A DNA stretch of 64,000 bases. Origin: JANNVZ01 sp046155615 (GTDB lineage: Bacteria > Bacteroidota > Bacteroidia > Flavobacteriales_D > Sanyastnellaceae). The stretch covers positions 29,036 through 93,035 of the forward strand of contig JBJXFP010000133.1 in NCBI GenBank assembly GCA_046155615.1, given 5' to 3'. The notes beneath the pieces are model-generated. The model was not told the origin of the DNA. It did not search any database and worked only from the letters and a program-made list of their open reading frames with translations. A program made the translations under genes and the position numbers. Below, in pieces: positions 17,387 to 26,472 of this stretch (the first letter of the stretch is position 1; each line of letters begins with the position of its first letter).

Positions 17387-18816
17387 TTTCCTGCTGATTT
17401 GTAATGTTCGAAAAGTGCCATGATTTTGCCCACAAAATGAAATGGTTCCTTGGCGTGGCAGTATCCATGCTTAACACAGGGCATTGAATAATATTTTTCC
17501 TGCTGCTTGAACAATAATGCTTCGGCCACATGACCGTCCCAAAGGGTGTCTTGCATGCCCAGTTCATGAGCCAGATTTTGCGCATCTATGATGTGGCCCT
17601 GACCTATGTTGTAACTCGCCAATATGAATTTGGTTCTTTCAGCGGCATTTGGTACACGTTTCTTCCACATGTTTTGCAGGTATTTTAAATATTGCGTGGC
17701 GGCCTTCACGCTACACTCAGGTGCAGGGGCACTGTCGCATCCGAAACGCATGGCGGTTTCAGGCATCAACTGCATCAAGCCATATGCACCACTCCAGCTC
17801 TGTGCATGTGGGTTGAATCGCGACTCCTGAAAAGCCATGGCTGCAAGCATACGCCAATCCCAACCCAGTGAGGGTGCATGCAATTTGAACAGAGAATCGT
17901 AAGGAGAAATGGCACCTGCCGGCAACGTTGGCAGTGTCCATTTCATATTAGGGTATGCTTTGGTTTCAGTTTCTCTGAAGTATTTTTTGTAAGTGTCAGT
18001 CAACTTGTCTCTGGTTTTTTCCTTTGCCAGCCACTGGTTCATCGCTGCAATCAGTTTTGGGGCATTGATGCGGGTAGCCCAGGCAATATTCTGCTTACCG
18101 GTAATGGCCATACTCGCATCCAGATCAGCGTAGTCTTCTTGCTCCATCATTGCAAGGTTTTCATCTGTTATGGTTGCAGGTATTTCGCCTGAGTCAGTCA
18201 AGCGCAACAAATCATCGGTTGACATTTCACCTGGTGCTATTTCTATGTTTAAGGTTTGTCCGGTCTGGAGTTCCAGTTCTTTGAGTCTTTCGTAAAATGA
18301 GGAGTATTCATGTACCCAAATGGGTATGGTATGCAACTGGCTGCTGTCACGTACCAAAATAATCGTAGAATCGGACACCGATGTGGGGTACTTACGTTGG
18401 GCAAGGACCTGCCTTGTCTGGTACACCGGTGTGCTGAAGTTTACAATTTGTTTTCTTCTAGGGGTTACTGTCAGGTTTGATGCTATCACATCACCTTCAC
18501 CACGGTTGAGCATTTCAAACATGACATCTACATCATCCAACAATTTCACTTCCAGCTTCACATCAAGGTGCTTTGCGAAGGCCCGCATCATTTCGTAGTC
18601 GAAGCCTCGCTCCTGGTTGCGATATAGGAAGTAGGTGGAAGCGCTGTTTTCGGTCAGGAGGATGATTTTGCCGCGAAGCTTTATAGAATCCAAATCAAAA
18701 AAGACCGCATTGGTGGGCGCTTGTTGCGGAACGGGTGTATTTGTTTCGCAGGTGGTTAGCAGCAAGCACAGTGCAACCAACAGAAGAATAAATGGTATTT
18801 TAAAAAGAAACTTCAT
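17383..18816 (-). CDS. MltF-like membrane-bound lytic transglycosylase
   Basis: A 477-residue lipoprotein (lipobox LLTTC, Cys23) with two domains. The first, about 45-285, is a periplasmic solute-binding (SBP_bac_3) domain: RGFDYEMMRAFA, GEGDVIASNLTVTPRRK, VNFSTPVYQTRQVLA. The second is a C-terminal goose-lysozyme-type SLT domain with the catalytic Glu in AFQESRFNPHAQS near residue 331, then GAYGLMQLMPETA and ASYNIGQGH. This is the MltF arrangement; MltF cleaves peptidoglycan glycan strands to 1,6-anhydromuropeptides, and its first domain senses ligands. The ATG at 18816 is preferred to an upstream TTG at 18831. Confidence 0.9.
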   Translation of the reverse strand: MKFLFKIPFILLLVALCLLLTTCETNTPVPQQAPTNAVFFDLDSIKLRGKIILLTENSASTYFLYRNQERGFDYEMMRAFAKHLDVKLEVKLLDDVDVMFEMLNRGEGDVIASNLTVTPRRKQIVNFSTPVYQTRQVLAQRKYPTSVSDSTIILVRDSSQLHTIPIWVHEYSSFYERLKELELQTGQTLNIEIAPGEMSTDDLLRLTDSGEIPATITDENLAMMEQEDYADLDASMAITGKQNIAWATRINAPKLIAAMNQWLAKEKTRDKLTDTYKKYFRETETKAYPNMKWTLPTLPAGAISPYDSLFKLHAPSLGWDWRMLAAMAFQESRFNPHAQSWSGAYGLMQLMPETAMRFGCDSAPAPECSVKAATQYLKYLQNMWKKRVPNAAERTKFILASYNIGQGHIIDAQNLAHELGMQDTLWDGHVAEALLFKQQEKYYSMPCVKHGYCHAKEPFHFVGKIMALFEHYKSAGK

Positions 18817-18914
18817 GCCCAGGATACGCAAGATAAATTATGTCCATTGCATATAGGGCCGCTATGGGTTTTTTGTGAATAAGTTCTACCAATTTCACTT
18901 GGTTTAGTTACAAC

Positions 18915-18941
18915 AAAAAGCCCCTGCTTCTCAGCAGAGGC
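18915..18941 (-). terminator. Intrinsic terminator after the acpH-hypothetical pair
   Basis: On the minus strand, a 9-bp stem (18933-18941 with 18920-18928, one G-T pair) with a 4-base loop is followed by five T residues, 39 bases after the stop of the gene at 18980. Confidence 0.8.
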
Positions 18942-18979
18942 CATTTTGGTAAGCGGATTATTGGTTTGGTTTTGAAAAC

Positions 18980-19762
18980 TTATTTGCGTAAGAATTTTTC
19001 TGTTTTGCTGTCGTAGCTCAGGTAGTACTCGCCTTTTAGCAATGCGGTGCAATCTACTGCGAGTCCATAACCTTTCTTCACTATTTGCCCATATACATTG
19101 TACATCTCGTAGCTTGTTTCCGCACTGAAGGTTACAAGCTTGGTCTTTTTGTCATATTTAAATGTCACTTCGGGCACATTGCTCAACACTTCGCAGGTAG
19201 GGCTCTTCCTGAGTTCACCCTCATAGCTTTTTTGTGCCACACGGTATTTGTTTTTTCCGCTGGAGAGTTGCACCTGAAATTTATATGAATTGCGCACAGC
19301 TGTTCCGTTACCCATCACCTCGCCCACATTCACCCATTTGTTCCATTTGAATTGTTGAACTATAAATGGAAGTTTGCCCTGCTCTCCCGTTGTTTCCCAC
19401 ATCAGGTTACCATCAGGGCTGCATTCTATTTTGCCACAATCGAAAGTTGGCGCGGGCTCCAATGCTCCCGGATTCAATACTTTCGGGGTGCATCCGTCTT
19501 TGTGTCGGATAGAGACAGTTACAGGGTCGCCCAGTTTCAGATTGTATATGCTTAAGTCTATTTCAAATGCCTGAGAGTTTATTTCATCACTTGTTACCAG
19601 ACCATTCATTGTAACCTCATACACGCAAAAGCCAACACCATCAGGCGAAGCTGAGTTGATTACATAGAGATTACGCAACTGGTAGCGCCCATCAAGCACA
19701 ATGGTGCCTGCGCTGCACACGTAAGTGCTGAATAGGAATACACAAACAAAAATTGACCTCAT
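18980..19762 (-). CDS. Secreted protein, unknown, with a short T9SS-like C-terminus
   Basis: I do not recognise the main domain. The ATG at 19762 begins a signal peptide (MRSIFVCVFLFSTYVCSAG); the frame is open farther upstream but would overlap acpH. The mature protein of about 240 residues is beta-rich with several Cys residues. Its last 60 residues (VTFSAETSYEMYNVYGQIVKKG...GEYYLSYDSKTEKFLRK) resemble a type A sorting domain lacking the usual PNP segment. It is preceded by acpH 61 bases upstream on the same strand and followed by a terminator. Confidence 0.65.
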   Translation of the reverse strand: MRSIFVCVFLFSTYVCSAGTIVLDGRYQLRNLYVINSASPDGVGFCVYEVTMNGLVTSDEINSQAFEIDLSIYNLKLGDPVTVSIRHKDGCTPKVLNPGALEPAPTFDCGKIECSPDGNLMWETTGEQGKLPFIVQQFKWNKWVNVGEVMGNGTAVRNSYKFQVQLSSGKNKYRVAQKSYEGELRKSPTCEVLSNVPEVTFKYDKKTKLVTFSAETSYEMYNVYGQIVKKGYGLAVDCTALLKGEYYLSYDSKTEKFLRK

Positions 19763-19823
19763 AAATGGAGGAGTAGTAATAGTAGGTTTCAACAATACAT
19801 AAAATTCGTTTGGTTCATCACCT

Positions 19824-20423
19824 TCATGGATGGAGGTGGGCAAAAGTATCCAATTTCGAAAAAGTCCCATTTTTTATTTCAGGGTAGAATAAATTAAATG
19901 TTTCCATTAGCTCATTATAGTGACGAGTCAATATAAGAGGCGCTTGTTGAAGCGGTTTGCCATAACTGAGCCTGGCTGACATCTGTAGCAATAGGGTGGA
20001 TGTTCCGCTGATGGATTTATACATCACCAGCCAGTTGTTTTGTTTCATTTTATCAAGCAGGAATTTCATTTTGGGGCTGAAAGATTCCCTGCGTGCGCTT
20101 AGCTTTTCATATACATCTTCTACAAAAGACTCCAGCCGCAGGCCTGTGTATTGCTCAAAGTTACTGGCAAGCACATGATCAAAAAAAACATCGATGGCAA
20201 TAGGTGTCAGTAGGCCAAGTTCAAGACGCAACTTTGCTCGAAGTGCTTTGCATAACTCGTGTGTATCAGTAAAATGATCAATGTACCGATGGAGTAGTAT
20301 TCCGTACTGTATTCGCTGCGGGTATTGCTCATGGGCTTTTCCCTTCACCTCGTCAGCTATAAACTGGCCGTGTAGTAAATCATCATCACCATAGCTGAAA
20401 TGAAAGTGTGCGAGGAAATTCAT
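19824..20423 (-). CDS. acpH: Acyl carrier protein phosphodiesterase
   Basis: A 199-residue HD-like enzyme that removes the 4'-phosphopantetheine arm from holo-acyl carrier protein. It aligns by eye with E. coli AcpH along its length: MNFLAHFHFS at the start, GQFIADEVKGK, LHRYIDHFTDTH with the metal-binding HRxID, TPIAIDVFFDHVLASNF, and the C-terminal RHYNELMETFNLFYPE. The frame is open from 20525, but the ATG at 20423 gives the family's standard N-terminus. One metal-site position usually seen as Asp (LADF) is Glu-containing here (IADEVKG). Divergent from the histidine kinase gene. Confidence 0.9.
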   Translation of the reverse strand: MNFLAHFHFSYGDDDLLHGQFIADEVKGKAHEQYPQRIQYGILLHRYIDHFTDTHELCKALRAKLRLELGLLTPIAIDVFFDHVLASNFEQYTGLRLESFVEDVYEKLSARRESFSPKMKFLLDKMKQNNWLVMYKSISGTSTLLLQMSARLSYGKPLQQAPLILTRHYNELMETFNLFYPEIKNGTFSKLDTFAHLHP

Positions 20424-20540
20424 ATAAGGCAATGATAAATCATGGCTTTGACCTCCCCACCCGACAATTGTAAATATGACCGCCTGCCTGTGTATAAGTG
20501 CCAATGGTGTAATAGAAAGGCACATACAAAAGGCTCAGAA

Positions 20541-20548
20541 TACTTTTG
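20541..20548 (+). promoter_or_regulatory. Candidate -7 element of the LytS/LytTR operon
   Basis: TACTTTTG is an exact match to TAnnTTTG, ending 10 bases before the kinase ATG. I see no TTG at the expected -33 spacing, so the call rests on the -7 box and position only. Confidence 0.35.
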
Positions 20549-20558
20549 GGCTTGACAG

Positions 20559-21605
20559 ATGGCGATGCGCAACAGGCTTCAGATATATTGGATAGCACAA
20601 CTTGGTGGCTGGGGCTTATTCGTTGCTGCCACCATAGTTATTGCTAACCTCTGGTCGCAGAATACCACCGGACTCTATAATTTTTCACTTTGCATATTGC
20701 TTACCGGAATATTGCTCACACATGCATTCAGGTGGTGCATACACCGTTTGGGCTGGAAAAGGATGAATATTCTGAAAATAATTCTTATCATCATACCCAC
20801 ATCGCTTCTGCTCAGTTTTCTTTTCATATCCATAAATACAGCATTCAGCAATGTCCTCTATCAGCGTTTCTTGTTCGACACCTTCTTTGCCCGCGACTTC
20901 TGGCTCACTACTTTCAACTACTCGGCCCTTTTTCTGCTCTGGAGTATCATCTATTTTGCAGTGAACACGTTTGAAAACTGGAAAAGAGAAGAGATACAAA
21001 ACCTGGAACTTCGTGCTGCAAAAACTGAAATTGAATTGAATAGTTTCAAAGCTCAGATGAATCCGCACTTCATGTTCAACAGCTTGAACAGTATAAGAGC
21101 ATTGGTGGAAGAAAATCCGGATAAGGCCAAAGAAGCTATTACTAAACTAAGCGGATTGCTTCGCAACAACCTTACGCTTGGCAGAAGCCAGACCATACCC
21201 TTACGCGATGAACTGGATTTGGTGGACAAATACCTATCACTGGAAAAAATAAGATTTGAAGAAAGGCTTCATGTGTATATGGATATTGATGCCCAATCAT
21301 TGCGATGTGAAGTTCCCCCATTTATGCTACAGACTATAGTGGAGAATGCAATCAAACATGGTATTTCGAAACAACTCGAGGGTGGCACCATCAATATCTC
21401 GGTAAAAAGGAATGGCGATACATTGAGCATTGTAGTAAGCAACACCGGTAGTATAAAGAATGACGACAATAGCACAGGAATAGGATTGACCAACACCCGC
21501 AAACGACTGCAATTACTCTATGGAGAACAAGCTAACTTCCTGATGGCTGAAGATAGCAATATGGTAACAGCCCATCTCACAATTCCCATAAATCAAACAA
21601 TCTAA
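20559..21605 (+). CDS. LytS/YehU-type sensor histidine kinase
   Basis: A 348-residue membrane kinase. Four hydrophobic segments occupy roughly residues 8-130 without a separate periplasmic sensor. A linker helix leads to the His_kinase domain with the phospho-acceptor in NPHFMFNSLNS (His170). The HATPase_c domain follows, with NAIKHG (N box) and TGIGLTNTRKRL (G box). Kinases of this class phosphorylate LytTR response regulators, and such a gene follows eight bases downstream. The stimulus is unknown. The start is the ATG at 20559; an ATG six bases later is equally possible. Confidence 0.92.
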   Translation: MAMRNRLQIYWIAQLGGWGLFVAATIVIANLWSQNTTGLYNFSLCILLTGILLTHAFRWCIHRLGWKRMNILKIILIIIPTSLLLSFLFISINTAFSNVLYQRFLFDTFFARDFWLTTFNYSALFLLWSIIYFAVNTFENWKREEIQNLELRAAKTEIELNSFKAQMNPHFMFNSLNSIRALVEENPDKAKEAITKLSGLLRNNLTLGRSQTIPLRDELDLVDKYLSLEKIRFEERLHVYMDIDAQSLRCEVPPFMLQTIVENAIKHGISKQLEGGTINISVKRNGDTLSIVVSNTGSIKNDDNSTGIGLTNTRKRLQLLYGEQANFLMAEDSNMVTAHLTIPINQTI

Positions 21606-21613
21606 CCTAACCC

Positions 21614-22336
21614 ATGAAAACACTGATAATAGATGATGAAAGGCTGGCAAGAAAAGAACTGGCTGGCCTGCTGAAAAACTTCAGCGAGATTGAAATTGCG
21701 GCTGAATGCAGCAATGCTGAAGAAGCCAAAGTGGCCATCAAGCTGCACAATCCTGATTTGATATTCTTAGACATACAAATGCCAGGAAAAAACGGATTTG
21801 AATTGCTTGAAGAGTTGGAATCGGTTCCGAAAGTCATTTTTGTAACTGCTTATGACGAGTATGCTTTACGTGCCTTTGAGGTGAATGCACTTGACTACCT
21901 ACTGAAACCTGTGGAGGAAGATCGCCTATCGGAGGCTATAAACAAAGTACTGCATGAGGATGATGAGCATGAAAGCCTTGGTGCAGTCAGAAACGAGGGC
22001 AGGCTTGGACAAGACGATCAGATTTTCCTGAAAGATGGTGAACGCTGCTGGTTCGTAGCCCTGCGCGATGTGAAGTTGTTTGAATCCGAAGGCAACTATG
22101 TGCGCGTTTATTTCAACAATTTCAAACCACTCATTCTGAAATCGCTGAATAACCTTGAAGAGCGACTTGACCATACTTTCTTTCGTACCAATCGCAAGTA
22201 CATTGTTAATCTGCGCTGGGTGCAGTCAGTAGAAAACTGGTTCAATGGCGGGCTGCGCCTTACACTGAAAGATGGAACACAGGTGGAAGTGAGCCGGAGG
22301 CAAGGTGCCCGTTTTCGAGAGCTCATGAGTCTATAA
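21614..22336 (+). CDS. LytTR-family response regulator
   Basis: A 240-residue regulator. The receiver domain shows IIDDE acidic residues near 5-9, the phospho-acceptor Asp53 in FLDIQMPG, the Thr in FVTAYDE and the Lys in YLLKP. The C-terminal LytTR DNA-binding domain, about 140-240, has LFESEGNYVRVYF, RLDHTFFRTNRKYIVNL and LTLKDGTQVEVSRRQ. It pairs with the kinase just upstream. Its 3' end is three bases from the convergent end of the SpoIIE phosphatase gene, so read-through from either side would make antisense RNA. Target genes are unknown. Confidence 0.94.
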   Translation: MKTLIIDDERLARKELAGLLKNFSEIEIAAECSNAEEAKVAIKLHNPDLIFLDIQMPGKNGFELLEELESVPKVIFVTAYDEYALRAFEVNALDYLLKPVEEDRLSEAINKVLHEDDEHESLGAVRNEGRLGQDDQIFLKDGERCWFVALRDVKLFESEGNYVRVYFNNFKPLILKSLNNLEERLDHTFFRTNRKYIVNLRWVQSVENWFNGGLRLTLKDGTQVEVSRRQGARFRELMSL

Positions 22337-22339
22337 CTA

Positions 22340-25300
22340 TTAGAAACGCATGCCCATCACGATGATGTCGTCTATCTGCTCGTGCAGCCCGCGCCATGTG
22401 TAGAATGACTCACGCAATGCCGCACGCTGTTCGTTCATGGGCAGGTCGGCATATTGTTTAAGTAAATTGTACAATCCGCTTCGCTTCAATTTCTTTCCTT
22501 CTTCACCACCAAACTGGTCAGTAATACCATCTGAAAACATATAGATGATATCACCCGGATGCACATCGAACTCGTATTGGCTGAATACTTTGGAAACAGG
22601 CGCATCGCTGCCTCCTATGGAAAGGCGATCACCTTTTACCTCTATCCATTCGCCCTTGATTCGTAATAGCACCGGCCTGTTAGCTGACGCTACCATGATT
22701 TTGTTTTTGTGAAAGTTGTAGTTGAACACGCTGATATCCATTCCGTCCTCTACTCCGAAATCGCTGCCTCGCTTGTTGAGGAGCATTTTCAAATCATTGT
22801 CGAGCCTCACCAACACATCTCGCGCACACTGCACACTCTTATCGCTCGATACTTCTTTGAGCAGTGTGGTACCAATGAGTGACATGAATGCACCAGGTAC
22901 TCCGTGACCAGTGCAGTCTGCACATGATACTACCACGTCATTGTCAAATTTTTCGATCCAATAAAAGTCGCCACTTACTATATCGCGTGGCTTGAAGTAC
23001 ACGAATGCATCAGCAAAATATTGGTTCAGGCTTTCATACGCAGGCAACATTGCACGCTGTATGTTTTTTGCATACAATATAGAGTCAGTGATGTCCTTGT
23101 TTTTTACTTCGAGCAATTCCTTTTGCTCCATCACTTCATGTGTAGCCTCGTTAAGTGCATACTGCAAGCGCTCTTGGTCTTGCTTCAGTTTGCGCTCTCG
23201 CTGCACGATAATGTAGCGTACTACCAGTACAAGTGCTATGGCCGTGCTCAGAAGAAACCACCACTTCAACCAAAACGGTTTATCAATAAATATACTGAAG
23301 CTAGTAATGGTACTACCACCTTCAGCATCTGCATTGAAAGCTTTTACTTTGAAGATGTATTCACCTGAAGACAGCTTGTTGTAAACCGCCACACTTCCAG
23401 TGCCCGGCTCACTCCAGTCAGTATCATATCTTTCCAGCATGTACTGGTAGGTTACACCTTCCGGATTTTTCAGCGAGACCCCAATGAAGTCTATTTCCAA
23501 TTTGAATTCGCCATAAGGCAGTGTAATGAATTGGCTCAGCTCATGTAAGCTGTCTCCTATCAGCAAACTCTCAATGTGCACCAATGGTTCCGTCAGATTC
23601 TTGCGGTCCTTATCCGGCTCATATCGCAGCATGCCATTGTCCGTACCGAATATCATGATACCGTTGGCGAATTTGTCAACTGCATTGTCTAAAAACGCAT
23701 ACTCGAAGCCGCGGCTTGGATCTACTATTTCTATCTTTCCTGTAATCAGATTTATCTTACTAAGTGCACCGCGGTGTCCTACCCACAGGTAGTTTCGGTT
23801 GTCGCATTCGAGGCTATAGCAATAGTCACTGTACAAGCCTTTCGACTTGTCAAAGAGTACCTCTTTAGTATCTGAAAACATGAAAACTCCTGAGCCATTG
23901 GTACCAACCCAGATGTTGCCATTGTTGTCTTCCACTATGCATTTATTCTCTACCACACCACCACCGCTTGTGGCCTCCAGATTGTATATCACTCCATCTT
24001 GTACATAGGAGAGTTGTCTGTCGTGAGTACTTATCCAAATGCGCCCATGACTATCTCTGTATAGCGACTTTACAACGTTGTGTGTAAGTCCACTTTGTAT
24101 GGAAAGGTGCGACACCACCACACCACCATTCAATTGATACACGCCATAGTCGGTGGCCACATACAATATATTGTTGAACTCAACAAGGTCATTGATACGT
24201 TGATTCAGGGCATCTGCCGAAAGCATCACATGTTCAAACTTCTTTTTGCCGAATGGCATGTGATAAAGACCTGACTCAGCTGTACCTGCCCACAAGTGAG
24301 CATGCGAATCGCAATACAACGCTGTGATATCTGATGCGGGCAGGCCGTGCTCTATTCCATAGGTGCTGAGCACATTGTCAGGCATTTCGAAGCTTACAAT
24401 CACCTGACCATGGGTGCCATACCAAATAGTATCATTCTGGGTAAAAATACTGTTCACTGCATGATTCAGCTCTTCAGTGCCCACTGAGTAAACAGAGAAG
24501 TAGTCGTCTTCCAATTTTAGCAAACCCTGACCCATGGTACCGAGCCAAACATTTCCCTCGCGATCCACAAATGTGATGCGCACACTTTGGTGACCCAATG
24601 TTGCGTTGTGGCTGTAGTCAGTTAATTCTTTGAATTTACCTGTTGCATAGCTGCCCAATTGCAGCAGTCCGTGGTTGTTGCTACTTAGCCAAAGTCGCTG
24701 CTCATTGTCCATCATCAGGTTGTTTACATTGTATGATGAAAAATTGATTGAGTCGAACTTCAGTGCGGTGATGTGCGAAATGGTATTGTCACGGACAATT
24801 CGAAAAACACCTGACTCATCGGTTCCTACAAAAATCTCTGTGCCATAGCTCGCCATGCTTGACACTTTTGTTTCGAATATTTCTTCCACAAAATCATACT
24901 TCACTTCATCATCATTACTGATGGCTGCCTTGAGAAGACCCATGTCGGTACCTATCCAGAGTACACCTTGGCTATCAATACACATTGTGTATAGGGTAAA
25001 TTCCTCAATGCCCTTGTTTATTTTTTTCCAGGAGTTGTCTGCCTGATGCATCAGCAGACCATCATTTTGGGCCACAGCCCACAGTCTGCCGTCAGGTGAC
25101 TGATATATCTGATTGATACGTGAAACTGTCAGTGCCGAGAGGTCAATTTTTTGAAATTTGTTTTTACTATATCGGGTTATGGTGCCATTGCCATGGCCAA
25201 ACCAGATGTTCTGTTCATTGTCCTTCAAACTACAAGTGATGAAATCGTCTGCGATACCATCAGTGGTAGTGTACTGCCTGAAGCTGAATCCATCGAAACG

Positions 25301-25471
25301 AAAAAGTCCCTCACCGGTACCTACCATGAGATAGCCCTGTTCATCCTGATCTATGGAGTAAATGAACTTGTTGTTAAGTCCATTCTGTTCATTGAATTGC
25401 CTGAACTTAAAGGATTGCCCGAAGCATGAAGAGGCAACGATGCATGAAAAAAATACAAGGGTGGATTTCAT
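22340..25471 (-). CDS. Propeller / Y_Y_Y / SpoIIE-phosphatase sensor protein
   Basis: A 1,043-residue single-pass membrane sensor. A signal peptide ends near FGQ at residue 19. It is followed by a long periplasmic two-component-regulator propeller (repeats of LW.GT..GL type such as GVLWIGTDMGLLKA, residues about 25-610), a Y_Y_Y domain (about 645-735), one membrane helix (about 735-757), a coiled coil, and a PP2C/SpoIIE phosphatase domain. The metal-binding motifs are intact: SGDFYW near 832, ADCTGHGVPGAFMS near 851, FSDGITDQFGG near 978. Such proteins dephosphorylate anti-sigma-factor antagonists or related Ser/Thr targets; none is encoded beside it. It is the last gene of the adhesin cluster, 10 bases after the previous gene. 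Confidence 0.9.
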   Translation of the reverse strand: MKSTLVFFSCIVASSCFGQSFKFRQFNEQNGLNNKFIYSIDQDEQGYLMVGTGEGLFRFDGFSFRQYTTTDGIADDFITCSLKDNEQNIWFGHGNGTITRYSKNKFQKIDLSALTVSRINQIYQSPDGRLWAVAQNDGLLMHQADNSWKKINKGIEEFTLYTMCIDSQGVLWIGTDMGLLKAAISNDDEVKYDFVEEIFETKVSSMASYGTEIFVGTDESGVFRIVRDNTISHITALKFDSINFSSYNVNNLMMDNEQRLWLSSNNHGLLQLGSYATGKFKELTDYSHNATLGHQSVRITFVDREGNVWLGTMGQGLLKLEDDYFSVYSVGTEELNHAVNSIFTQNDTIWYGTHGQVIVSFEMPDNVLSTYGIEHGLPASDITALYCDSHAHLWAGTAESGLYHMPFGKKKFEHVMLSADALNQRINDLVEFNNILYVATDYGVYQLNGGVVVSHLSIQSGLTHNVVKSLYRDSHGRIWISTHDRQLSYVQDGVIYNLEATSGGGVVENKCIVEDNNGNIWVGTNGSGVFMFSDTKEVLFDKSKGLYSDYCYSLECDNRNYLWVGHRGALSKINLITGKIEIVDPSRGFEYAFLDNAVDKFANGIMIFGTDNGMLRYEPDKDRKNLTEPLVHIESLLIGDSLHELSQFITLPYGEFKLEIDFIGVSLKNPEGVTYQYMLERYDTDWSEPGTGSVAVYNKLSSGEYIFKVKAFNADAEGGSTITSFSIFIDKPFWLKWWFLLSTAIALVLVVRYIIVQRERKLKQDQERLQYALNEATHEVMEQKELLEVKNKDITDSILYAKNIQRAMLPAYESLNQYFADAFVYFKPRDIVSGDFYWIEKFDNDVVVSCADCTGHGVPGAFMSLIGTTLLKEVSSDKSVQCARDVLVRLDNDLKMLLNKRGSDFGVEDGMDISVFNYNFHKNKIMVASANRPVLLRIKGEWIEVKGDRLSIGGSDAPVSKVFSQYEFDVHPGDIIYMFSDGITDQFGGEEGKKLKRSGLYNLLKQYADLPMNEQRAALRESFYTWRGLHEQIDDIIVMGMRF

Positions 25472-25481
25472 ACAAGCATTT

Positions 25482-26465
25482 TTACTTCGGTTTGGTGCTG
25501 GTCATTTTAATCTGTCCTTCGAATTTTGGAACACCACCTATAGGCACTACAAAGAATGGTAACAGTTCGCCATACTGATTGCGGATGGAGAACACCACAT
25601 TGTTGTTGTTCACTTTCTGGTCGGCATTTTTAGTGAATTGTATGTCGAGCGATTTGCCTCTTTCCTTCTCTTTAATTTTATATACGCTGTTGCTCCAGTT
25701 GTTGTCACCACTCATGCTCACAGCTTCACCCAGGGTAGCTACGCTGCATACCTTTATGTAGCCATCGGTGTCCCAGTCAAAGTTGCGCTGCTCTACACTT
25801 ATCACTTTATCATCTATGTATGGGTAGATGTGTGATGTCTGAAAAGATTCTTTGTGCAGCCTGAATGTGTATTCAAAAGTGAATGCATTGCCACCTTCCA
25901 CAGCTACGTTTTTATCGGCACTGGTGCTCATGTAATAGCGATACAGGTTGCCGTCATCACCTTTGGTTCCCTGGCAAATTATCTTGAATATGTATCCGCC
26001 AAATTTTTGAGAGTACTCGCCTTCACTGGGGTTGAATGGACCGAAGGTGTACCATGCATTATCGTAGTCTGCCTTGGAAGCGAATGATTTGGTGGCAAGC
26101 ATATTTCCGCTGTCAAATGCGCCTTTGGGGTCAGTGCCTGTTGCATCTTCATTCGTTATGCAGCCCACACCTCCATATACGCTGTATTTGGACATAGTGT
26201 TGAAATCACCATTCAGCTCATCATGCTGGCCCCCACACTCCGGGTCGAATACGCGCAAGTAAATAGGCTGCTTATGTTCCTTTTTTATTTTGAAAAAGAA
26301 TGTTTGACAGAAGTCATCATCACCCCATTTTGTTCCGGCATCTTTTCCGAAGGTTACAAGAAATGGAATGTTTTCGTCTGCCGCGGGCACTGGTTGTGCA
26401 CCTGCACTTATTCCTGCAAATAGAAGTATGGATGCTGTCAGGTAAAGTTTATTTTTCATGTTCAT
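25482..26465 (-). CDS. Secreted protein of unknown family in the adhesin cluster
   Basis: I do not recognise the family. The 327 residues begin with a signal peptide ending in SAGAQ; the start may be the ATG at 26465 or the one at 26459. The mature part is soluble and beta-rich with many aromatic and Asp/Asn-Gly turns. It contains segments such as YLRVFDPECGGQHDE, GGYIFKIICQGTKGDDGNLYRYY and, near the end, VFSIRNQYGELLPFFVVPIGG. There is no T9SS tail and no lipobox, so it is probably periplasmic. It sits between the OmpA-family gene (7-base gap) and the SpoIIE sensor gene (10-base gap), so it is likely co-transcribed. It could be a ligand or partner for the sensor's propeller; that is inference only. 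Confidence 0.72.
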   Translation of the reverse strand: MNMKNKLYLTASILLFAGISAGAQPVPAADENIPFLVTFGKDAGTKWGDDDFCQTFFFKIKKEHKQPIYLRVFDPECGGQHDELNGDFNTMSKYSVYGGVGCITNEDATGTDPKGAFDSGNMLATKSFASKADYDNAWYTFGPFNPSEGEYSQKFGGYIFKIICQGTKGDDGNLYRYYMSTSADKNVAVEGGNAFTFEYTFRLHKESFQTSHIYPYIDDKVISVEQRNFDWDTDGYIKVCSVATLGEAVSMSGDNNWSNSVYKIKEKERGKSLDIQFTKNADQKVNNNNVVFSIRNQYGELLPFFVVPIGGVPKFEGQIKMTSTKPK

Positions 26466-26472
26466 ATTCAGG

